Positions 1 to 5,091 of a stretch of 5,091 nucleotides of DNA are shown here, in pieces. This DNA is from an uncultured Collinsella sp. GTDB lineage: Bacteria; Actinomycetota; Coriobacteriia; Coriobacteriales; Coriobacteriaceae. The position numbers and the translations under genes are program-made. The stretch spans positions 1 to 5,091 of the forward strand of contig CALJDJ010000061.1 of assembly GCA_938023705.1 (NCBI GenBank), written 5' to 3'. Numbering within the stretch: position 1 is the first letter of the stretch; each line of letters opens with the position of its first letter. Under the pieces are notes generated by a model, which ran no database searches, had not been told where the DNA came from, and saw only the letters and a program-made list of their open reading frames with translations.

Positions 1-324
1 CGGAGCGGCTTAGATAAGGATAGCGGCCTTCCCTCGTCGCATGCGTTATCTTTTATCTCGGCCAGACTTATGGAGATAGGCACCGATGCACCGCTCGTAG
101 ACGCAATCGACGAGGCACTCTACCGGCACGGTATCCCGCCCGAGAGCGTTAAACATCTACTCTTCACGTTTTCAGGTAACCCACCACAGACGCTCCTAAC
201 ACAGGCGCTACAGGCCTATCCTGGCCCGATTGGACAATGGGGCGTCGGTTTGCATATCGACAACCATGCTGCTTTTGTCGGAGCCGTCTACGATCGAGTA
301 ATTGCCGATGCCAACAACCCCTGA
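1..324 (+). CDS. C-terminal part of a protein upstream of the helicase; candidate HamA (DUF1837)-like
   Basis: The frame is open from the first base of the window to the TGA at 322-324, giving 107 residues, so this is the 3' end of a gene that starts outside the window. The ATG at 70 is internal in an uninterrupted frame, and I see no reason to treat it as the true start. The visible part looks like an alternating helix/strand fold: a helix (PLVDAIDEALYRHG), a strand (VKHLLFTFSG), a helix (QTLLTQALQAY), a strand (QWGVGLHI) and a final helix (HAAFVGAVYDRVIA). No catalytic motif is visible. The stop lies inside the start of the helicase gene, so the two are almost certainly one transcription and translation unit. 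In Hachiman systems a DUF1837 nuclease (HamA) precedes a Ski2-like helicase (HamB), and both the position and the general look of this C-terminus agree with that. The family call is inference from context plus weak resemblance. The coding frame itself is secure. Another small effector placed before a helicase is possible. Confidence 0.6.
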   Translation, partial: RSGLDKDSGLPSSHALSFISARLMEIGTDAPLVDAIDEALYRHGIPPESVKHLLFTFSGNPPQTLLTQALQAYPGPIGQWGVGLHIDNHAAFVGAVYDRVIADANNP

Positions 325-3300
325 TGCTATCATTGCTGCTATAACGGACGCGGCGACGGTCGGCTTTCGCGGCAGGCTAATTGCACGAGGTCAGGCACGT
401 GCAATGATCTGGCGTGACGGTGTTCTTCCTCCTGGTGCGCCGGATTTCTCGGCTCAACTCAGCTTCGATCTTCACAGTTACGCGTATGGTTTGCTTGGAC
501 TAGGTCTGCGCCTTTTAGAGTCAGATGGCGACCCGAATCAAGCACGGATCGCATTCGAACAGGCGGCGACAGCGCTTGAGTCGGTCATGGCCAACGGCAA
601 TCGCGAAGAAGCTGATCGCGATTTCCATTTTCTCCTTGCAGCTGCCAGTTATCACCTCGCGCACCTTTCTGCCCGGGCCTATTCCCTCCTCGCAATTGTG
701 GCCGATGAAGCAAATTTCTCGCCGATCGAGCATGCGCTAACTCTGTTGATACGCCGAGATATCAATTCGCTGCGTACACGCGTATATACCTTTCGTCTCG
801 ATGGTCGTGGATCTGATGCGACCATTACGACATTCTTACAGCAGCATCTCACCGAGTCCATCGTTGCCGATGCGGCGGAACGAGATGGAAAGGACTTTCT
901 TTTCGAAGGCCTGAATCTCGCACTGACAGATGTTTTCTTCGGTGCCTTTTCGATGTTCCTGCTCGCCCTAGATCGCGGTGAATATACTCTTCTCGAAAAA
1001 GCGATCGCCCAGCTTCGTGAAAACCTCGATATCTGCGGGGAGCTGAACCTTATACCGCAATGGTGGGTGCACCGGATTGCTATCCATCTGCTTAAAGATT
1101 TCTGGTCGAACACCTTCCACGAAAAAGTTCCGCTGCTTCCCGCTGGCGGCGTTGCCCCTTCGTGGCCTGTCCTTCGTGAACTCTTTATTGGCTTGCTCGC
1201 TCGACGCCCAAGGGCAGAGGTCGACTTGTGGCCGTCGCAGATTGAAGCGGCATCGCGAGCTGTCAACCAGACCGACAACCTCGTTGTTTCGTTGCCGACC
1301 AGCGCAGGTAAGACCCGCATCGCTGAATTGTCTATTCTGAGATGTTTAGCCGGTGGGAGGCGTGCCATTGTCGTGACCCCGCTTCGCGCTCTATCTGCGC
1401 AAACCGAAGCCACACTTCAGCGTACCTTCGGGCCACTCGGCAAGACCATTTCTGCCCTTTATGGCAGTATCGGAGTGTCCGGCTTCGACGAAGATGCCAT
1501 CCGCGGGCGTGATATTGTTGTCGCAACCCCAGAGAAGCTCGATTTCGCCTTGAGGAACGATCCGTCACTGCTCGACGATGTGGGCTTGCTCGTTTTCGAT
1601 GAGGGCCATATGATTGGTTCAGGTGAGCGCGAAGTTCGTTACGAGGTTCAGATTCAGCGCCTCTTACGTCGTAAGGACGCAGATCAACGCCGCATAGTCT
1701 GTCTATCGGCAATTCTTCCGGACGGAGATCAAATGGAAGACTTCTCGGCGTGGCTACGGCGCGATCAACCGGGAGGTCCCATTAAGAACGATTGGCGTCC
1801 GACGCGTTTGCGGTTCGGCGAGGTCACTTGGAATTCGCCGACAGCGCGCCTAAATCTTCGCGTTGGTGAGGAAAGGCCATTTGTGCCCAGATTTCTGACT
1901 GGTGCGGCACCGCCGCTGTTCGTACCACCGAAGAAGCGTCGCAACCGACTCTTTCCGGACAATCAGCAGGAGTTGAGCCTTGCAACCGCATGGCGTCTAG
2001 TCAGAGATGGTCAGACAGTGTTGATCTATTGCCCAGAGCGTCGCAGCGTCGAACCATTTGCCAAGGTCATCGTTGACTTGCACTCGCGCGGTGCACTCGA
2101 GTCTTTGCTAACAGTCGAATTGACCACTTTGCAGATCGCTATAGCACTCGGTGAGGAATGGCTTGGGACAGACAGCTATATTCTGAAATGCCTTCGGCTT
2201 GGTGTGGCTCTTCACCATGGTGCCTTGCCGACAGCTTATCGCAAGGAAATCGAGCGCCTTCTGCGAGAAGGTATACTCAAGGTCACGATCTCATCGCCGA
2301 CTCTGGCGCAGGGACTCAATCTCTCGGCGACAGCGGTCGTCATGCACTCGCTCTACCGGCACGGTGAAATGATCAAGGTTTCGGAATTCAAGAATGTCAT
2401 CGGCCGAGCAGGCCGTGCTTATATTGATGTAGAAGGCCTTGTTCTCTATCCCATCTTTGAAGATGTGAATAACAGGAAGCACAACAAATGGGTCAATCTG
2501 ATAGAAGACCACGGTGCTCGTGAGATGGAAAGCGGGCTCATCCAGCTCATCTTCTCGCTGCTGAGCCGCATGCACTCTCACATTGGCGGTGATCTCGACC
2601 ATTTGATCGACTATGTTGTCAATAATGCTGCTGCGTGGGTCTTCCCAGAGGTTGCCGGTGAAAAGGTTGATGAGCGAGAGCAGGCGCTGAAAGAGTGGGA
2701 TCGCCATATGGCGACACTAGATACCGCCATTCTCAGTCTCATTGGTGAGGCCGATGTACCCGATGACCAGATCGAGACCGCTCTCGACAGTATTCTCCAA
2801 TCTTCACTCTGGCAACGCCGCCTGCTGCGTGTTAACAACGAATCACGGGCTGCCTATCGCACCGCGCTGTTTACTCGGAGCCGTTATATCTGGGCGAATT
2901 CGACTGCCGTCACACGGCGTGGTTATTTTCTGGCTGGGCTTGGCCTTGAAGCTGGACGTGCGCTGGATGCAATTGCACCGGAGACGAACAATCTGCTCAT
3001 GCAAGCTAATGCAGCCTTGGTTGTATCAGATCATGAGGCTGCAATCACTGCGATCACAGATATCGCCGAACGCGTGTTCACCTTTTATCCGTTTGAACCA
3101 GACACGCTCCCGGCGAATTGGCGTGAAATCCTCAGAGGTTGGCTGCTTGGGCATCCGTTGGCAATGATGATCGCCGGAGAGGAGGTAGACGCATTGCAAT
3201 TTATTGAGGGCGGTCTGGGCTATCGTCTTCCTTGGGCTATGGAGGCGTTGCGGGTACGTGCCGCCGCCAACGGTGATACCGTTGGCATGCCAGCACTAGC

Positions 3301-3841
3301 GTTGGAAGATTATGAACTCGGCCTTGCTGTTCCAGCTGTCGAAACGGGGACGATGAACCGCTCAGCCTCAATACTGATCCAGGCGGGTTTTAATTCACGA
3401 CAGGCGGCCATCAAAGCCGTCACCGATACGGCTGCTAACTTCACGAACGGGGCGGAATTGCGCGATTGGTTGCGTTCACCTGGTCTCGCTGTCTATTCGG
3501 CACAACCAAACTGGCCAACGGCCGAAGCTCGGACTATATGGCTCGAATTCATCCAGGAATTTGCTCCGTCAGACAACCTTTCTTGGGCGCGGCGAGATTA
3601 TCTTGGAAACGTCAATTGGTTCGATGTTCCGGCGCCTTCCGGAACTCCAGTCGGTCTCTTTCATTGGAACGGACAACCGCTAGTGCTTGCACCAGATGGG
3701 CACGCGATTGGTCTGCTACAACACCCTCTTAACCTTAATCGGCGAGGACTTGTGCGAGCGACGGTCGCTATGAATAACGGCCAGATCAATCTGAGCTATC
3801 TCGGCCCTGATGATTTGTGGGTAGTTGCGAAGCCACATTAA
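308..3841 (+). CDS. Large Ski2/Hel308-like SF2 helicase, candidate HamB of a Hachiman-type defence system
   Basis: This is a nucleic-acid-dependent ATPase of 1177 residues counted from ATG 308. The superfamily 2 motifs appear in order: a Q-motif-like WPSQ (Q311), Walker A PTSAGKT (330-336), Ia TPLRALSAQ (357-365), Ib ATPEK (406-410), Walker B DEGH (431-434), III SAI (467-469), IV VLIYC (571-575), HHG (636-638), V SSPTLAQGLNL (from 662) and VI IGRAGRA (from 698). The HHG, TLAQGLN and GRAGR forms are typical of Ski2/Hel308 enzymes. Residues 1-300 are predicted mostly helical, with one TPR-like stretch (about 75-130). Residues about 720-1100 are again helical, and about 1105-1177 look like a small beta-rich domain. 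ATG 308 is preferred over TTG 302; both lie inside the upstream gene, whose stop is at 322-324, and only a weak GAG (296-298) precedes them. This implies coupled translation. The gene is intact and ends in TAA. The helicase class is certain; the HamB assignment is inferred from size, subclass and gene order. AbpB-like or other defence helicases are alternatives. Confidence 0.9.
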   Translation: MPTTPDAIIAAITDAATVGFRGRLIARGQARAMIWRDGVLPPGAPDFSAQLSFDLHSYAYGLLGLGLRLLESDGDPNQARIAFEQAATALESVMANGNREEADRDFHFLLAAASYHLAHLSARAYSLLAIVADEANFSPIEHALTLLIRRDINSLRTRVYTFRLDGRGSDATITTFLQQHLTESIVADAAERDGKDFLFEGLNLALTDVFFGAFSMFLLALDRGEYTLLEKAIAQLRENLDICGELNLIPQWWVHRIAIHLLKDFWSNTFHEKVPLLPAGGVAPSWPVLRELFIGLLARRPRAEVDLWPSQIEAASRAVNQTDNLVVSLPTSAGKTRIAELSILRCLAGGRRAIVVTPLRALSAQTEATLQRTFGPLGKTISALYGSIGVSGFDEDAIRGRDIVVATPEKLDFALRNDPSLLDDVGLLVFDEGHMIGSGEREVRYEVQIQRLLRRKDADQRRIVCLSAILPDGDQMEDFSAWLRRDQPGGPIKNDWRPTRLRFGEVTWNSPTARLNLRVGEERPFVPRFLTGAAPPLFVPPKKRRNRLFPDNQQELSLATAWRLVRDGQTVLIYCPERRSVEPFAKVIVDLHSRGALESLLTVELTTLQIAIALGEEWLGTDSYILKCLRLGVALHHGALPTAYRKEIERLLREGILKVTISSPTLAQGLNLSATAVVMHSLYRHGEMIKVSEFKNVIGRAGRAYIDVEGLVLYPIFEDVNNRKHNKWVNLIEDHGAREMESGLIQLIFSLLSRMHSHIGGDLDHLIDYVVNNAAAWVFPEVAGEKVDEREQALKEWDRHMATLDTAILSLIGEADVPDDQIETALDSILQSSLWQRRLLRVNNESRAAYRTALFTRSRYIWANSTAVTRRGYFLAGLGLEAGRALDAIAPETNNLLMQANAALVVSDHEAAITAITDIAERVFTFYPFEPDTLPANWREILRGWLLGHPLAMMIAGEEVDALQFIEGGLGYRLPWAMEALRVRAAANGDTVGMPALALEDYELGLAVPAVETGTMNRSASILIQAGFNSRQAAIKAVTDTAANFTNGAELRDWLRSPGLAVYSAQPNWPTAEARTIWLEFIQEFAPSDNLSWARRDYLGNVNWFDVPAPSGTPVGLFHWNGQPLVLAPDGHAIGLLQHPLNLNRRGLVRATVAMNNGQINLSYLGPDDLWVVAKPH

Positions 3842-3958
3842 GATATACTGCTATAAAGGAATTAGCTGGGGATCCCTGTGGTAGATCACTGTTTTCACCA
3901 TATGTTCAAACACGTTAGGATTTAAATTTTAAACCACGCCACCCATAACCGCGCTATC
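3842..3958. other. Non-coding junction between helicase and mobile-element remnants
   Basis: This 117-base gap holds no plausible gene. It contains the perfect 8-base palindrome GGGATCCC (3869-3876) and an imperfect AT-rich palindrome at 3918-3935 (14 of 18 positions symmetric). Neither is followed by a run of T that would make a convincing intrinsic terminator for the helicase transcript. TATACT (3844-3849) and TATAAA (3852-3857) resemble -10 boxes but have no good -35 partner. No intact IS inverted repeat is recognisable, so the left end of the neighbouring IS3 remnant appears to have been lost. Confidence 0.4.
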
Positions 3959-4154
3959 ATGCCATTTTGCGGCAACTGCTGGGATAATGCGGTGGCCGAA
4001 TCGTTCTTCAGTTCGCTGAAAAAAGAACGGTTCAGGAAACACATATATATAACATGTGATATGGCCCGGGAGTATATCTTCGATTACATTGAAATGTTCT
4101 ACAACTGGGCCCGACGCCACAGTCATCTCGGCGGCGTCAGTCCGGAGGCCTTCG
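3959..4154 (+). pseudogene. IS3-family transposase (OrfB) C-terminal remnant
   Basis: From about 3968 the frame reads CGNCWDNAVAESFFSSLKKE, then YIFDYIEMFYNWARRHSHL and GGVSPEAF, which is the C-terminal end of the DDE (rve) integrase core of IS3-family OrfB transposases. The last catalytic glutamate (E of VAESFF, codon 3998-4000) and the conserved lysine seven residues later are present. The two catalytic aspartates and everything N-terminal are missing, so it cannot transpose. Resemblance begins abruptly at GNCWDN: where relatives usually read MSRRGNC, this copy reads MPFCGNC. ATG 3959 has no ribosome binding site and is probably fortuitous. On the right, resemblance stops at SPEAF (about 4154), without the element's own stop codon or terminal repeat, and the frame passes directly into recombinase sequence. 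An internal fragment of an insertion sequence trimmed at both ends explains this best. Confidence 0.88.
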
Positions 4155-4574
4155 ATTTTGAAAAAGGCATCATTCATTTACCATCTGCGAGAAGCCAAAA
4201 CAGGGATAGAGCGCTACGTATAGTTATCTGATCAGGCAATCGACTTTCTCAAGGTTCTACGCCTTACCTCTGACAAATATCTATTCCCTTCGCAAGCCAC
4301 AAAGAAGCCAATCCAGCAGAAGTATCTAACTGAAAATTCATGGCGTCTACGTGAAAGTGGTCAAATGCTTGATATACCTCATTGGACGCCGCACGATCTG
4401 CGTCGTACAGTACGAACGGGCTTATCTCGTTTACAGTGTCCAAATGAGGTGGCTGAGGCCGTATTGGGGCATACACGTGGCGGTGTTGAAGGAATTTATA
4501 ATCTTTATAAGTATGATGCTGAGTGCCGGAAGTGGTTGCAGGTGTGGGCGGATTATTTGGATAAGTTGCTTTAG
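4155..4574 (+). pseudogene. Tyrosine recombinase (phage/island integrase), C-terminal fragment with a frameshift
   Basis: The catalytic C-terminus of a P4/phage-type site-specific recombinase, lacking its N-terminus. The first part lies in the same frame as the IS3 remnant: DFEKGIIHLPSARSQNRDRA, followed by LRI, matching the usual 'D-F/W-x-x-x-I-LPA-RSKN-x-R' strand region. It meets TGA at 4229-4231. The rest is in the next frame, from LSDQAIDFLKVL (4224 on) through FPSQATKKPI to a TAG at 4572-4574. Retained catalytic residues are HxxR in HDLRR (H codon 4392-4394, R codon 4401-4403), the histidine of VLGH (4470-4472) and the tyrosine nucleophile in GIYNLY (4497-4499). The first catalytic arginine and the whole N-terminal core-binding domain are gone, so the enzyme is dead. 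The ATG at 4365 opens the longest clean frame but is not a real start. This fragment marks the locus as a former integrative element; its presence near the helicase pair suggests horizontal acquisition. Confidence 0.85.
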
Positions 4575-4702
4575 AAGCTATTCCAGAGGAAATTATCAGT
4601 TAATAAAGATTGGCAGTTTGGAGGGATATGGGCGGAAATTAGTTGAAGTCCAGTGGTGAATTTAGGGGAAATGATTTTTCATGATTAACGAAGGAGTGTG
4701 AG
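4575..4702. other. AT-rich intergenic stretch upstream of small gene
   Basis: This 128-base stretch contains no open frame with coding character. TTGAAG at 4643-4648 could serve as a -35 element, but the best -10-like hexamer (AATGAT, 4670-4675) lies about 21 bases away, too far for a confident promoter. A short ATGA-TTTT-TCAT hairpin (4671-4682) is too weak to be a terminator. An attachment site of the former integrase could lie near here, but I see no tRNA end or direct repeat to support it. Confidence 0.3.
4691..4696 (+). promoter_or_regulatory. Shine-Dalgarno sequence for the 4703 gene
   Basis: AAGGAG lies six bases before ATG 4703, close to ideal composition and spacing. The same frame has a TGA at 4682-4684, so ATG 4703 is the first possible ATG. 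Together these fix the start of the downstream AT-rich gene. Confidence 0.75.
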
Positions 4703-5091
4703 ATGAACGATGTAATTCAGCAAGCAATGGCGAATATTCTTTTTAATAAATTAATGGAATGTTTTGATGATTTAGAGTGTTTGAGCGGTATACAGACAAC
4801 TAAAGAATTTCGAATTGTAGACGAGTTAGCTGAAAAACTAGAATAGTTATTAAAATTTTCAAATCGTTCACCTTGCGTTGACTACGAACTTGTTATTAAT
4901 ATATGGAATACATTATACAACGATGTTGTAAAACTGAATGATGATTACAATCTTTTGATATTAAAACTAGTTGATATATATAAGTTGAGGATGGGGGATT
5001 CTTTTCAGATATTCGGTAGCTTAATAAAGCATGATACTAAGGTTATGCAGAAATTAGATGGGGAAGATTTTAGAAAATTCAAAGAGTATGT
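4703..5091 (+). pseudogene. Unknown AT-rich gene interrupted by an in-frame amber stop; runs off the right edge
   Basis: From ATG 4703, behind AAGGAG, the frame encodes 47 residues beginning MNDVIQQAMANILFNKLMEC and ending ELAEKLE before TAG at 4844-4846. The same frame then remains open for 81 more codons to the window edge (starting LLKFSNRSPCVDYELV, with IWNTLYNDVVKLNDDYN and later GSLIKHDTKVMQKLDGEDF). In DNA this AT-rich, so long an open run after a stop in the identical frame is unlikely by chance, so I read one gene of at least 128 codons carrying a nonsense mutation. A single C-to-T change from CAG (Gln) would account for it. The product is mostly helical, acidic-to-neutral and soluble looking, with no signal peptide, membrane segment or family I recognise. 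Alternatives are a genuine 47-residue protein followed by a second gene using a non-ATG start (the first in-frame ATG after the stop is at 4991), or stop readthrough. Base composition is very different from the helicase genes, which suggests a separate origin. Confidence 0.6.

Noticed and set aside
70..324. A complete 84-residue gene starting at ATG 70
   Set aside because: The frame is open all the way to the left edge and there is no distinct ribosome site before ATG 70; it is better read as the C-terminus of a longer gene.
679..1413. 244-residue open frame on the minus strand
   Set aside because: It lies entirely inside the helicase gene, is rich in Arg and Ser as shadow frames are, and shows no recognisable motif.
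3844..3876. Promoter or terminator just after the helicase gene
   Set aside because: The -10-like hexamers lack a -35 partner, and the GGGATCCC palindrome has no loop and no following T-run.
3929..4177. 82-residue minus-strand open frame
   Set aside because: It is antisense to the IS3 transposase remnant, which has clear family motifs on the plus strand.
4351..4659. 102-residue plus-strand open frame overlapping the integrase fragment
   Set aside because: The overlapping frame at 4365-4574 contains the HDLRR, LGH and Tyr motifs of a recombinase; this frame has none and is a shadow.
4221..4846. Recoded amber codon used as an amino acid throughout the locus
   Set aside because: The integrase fragment itself terminates properly at a TAG (4572-4574), and the apparent amber at 4221-4223 is better explained by a 2-base deletion, so there is no consistent evidence of recoding.
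1..5091. CRISPR array, tRNA or other structured RNA
   Set aside because: No regularly spaced repeats, tRNA-like cloverleaf ends or recognisable RNA motifs were seen on either strand by eye.

Overview
The window looks like accessory DNA (a genomic or defence island) from a gammaproteobacterium, probably enterobacterial. That placement is an inference. It rests on the style of a broken tyrosine recombinase, whose C-terminal third (HDLRRTVRTGLSRL, AEAVLGH, YNLYKYDAECRKWLQ) resembles enterobacterial island integrases, and on an IS3-family transposase remnant of a type common in those genomes. The DNA is a mosaic: a moderately GC-rich left part (about 1-3841), a short degenerate mobile-element graveyard (about 3842-4574), and a clearly AT-rich right end (about 4575-5091).

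Left part, 1-3841: a two-gene co-directional unit. The first gene enters from the left edge and only its C-terminal 107 residues are visible. The second, overlapping it by 17 bases, encodes a 1177-residue superfamily 2 helicase with a complete set of Ski2/Hel308-like motifs, a roughly 300-residue helical N-terminal extension and a roughly 470-residue C-terminal region. A small protein immediately upstream of and translationally coupled to a large Ski2-like helicase is the layout of Hachiman-type anti-phage defence (HamA, a DUF1837 nuclease, plus HamB, the helicase). I favour that reading, but the upstream protein is truncated by the window, so the HamA part is only suggestive. If right, the helicase would sense or travel on DNA and control the partner nuclease.

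Middle, 3842-4574: no intact gene. An IS3-family OrfB transposase remnant retains only the C-terminal part of the DDE domain. It runs in frame straight into the C-terminal catalytic part of a phage/island tyrosine recombinase, giving a chimeric open frame 3959-4231. The recombinase frame is then lost by what looks like a 2-base deletion in a proline codon of the conserved PLS segment, and continues in another frame to its natural stop at 4574. Neither enzyme can be active.

Right end, 4575-5091: an AT-rich stretch with a small gene starting at 4703 behind a good Shine-Dalgarno sequence. It meets an amber stop after 47 codons, but the same frame then stays open to the window edge, so this is probably a longer gene interrupted by a nonsense mutation. 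I do not recognise the product.
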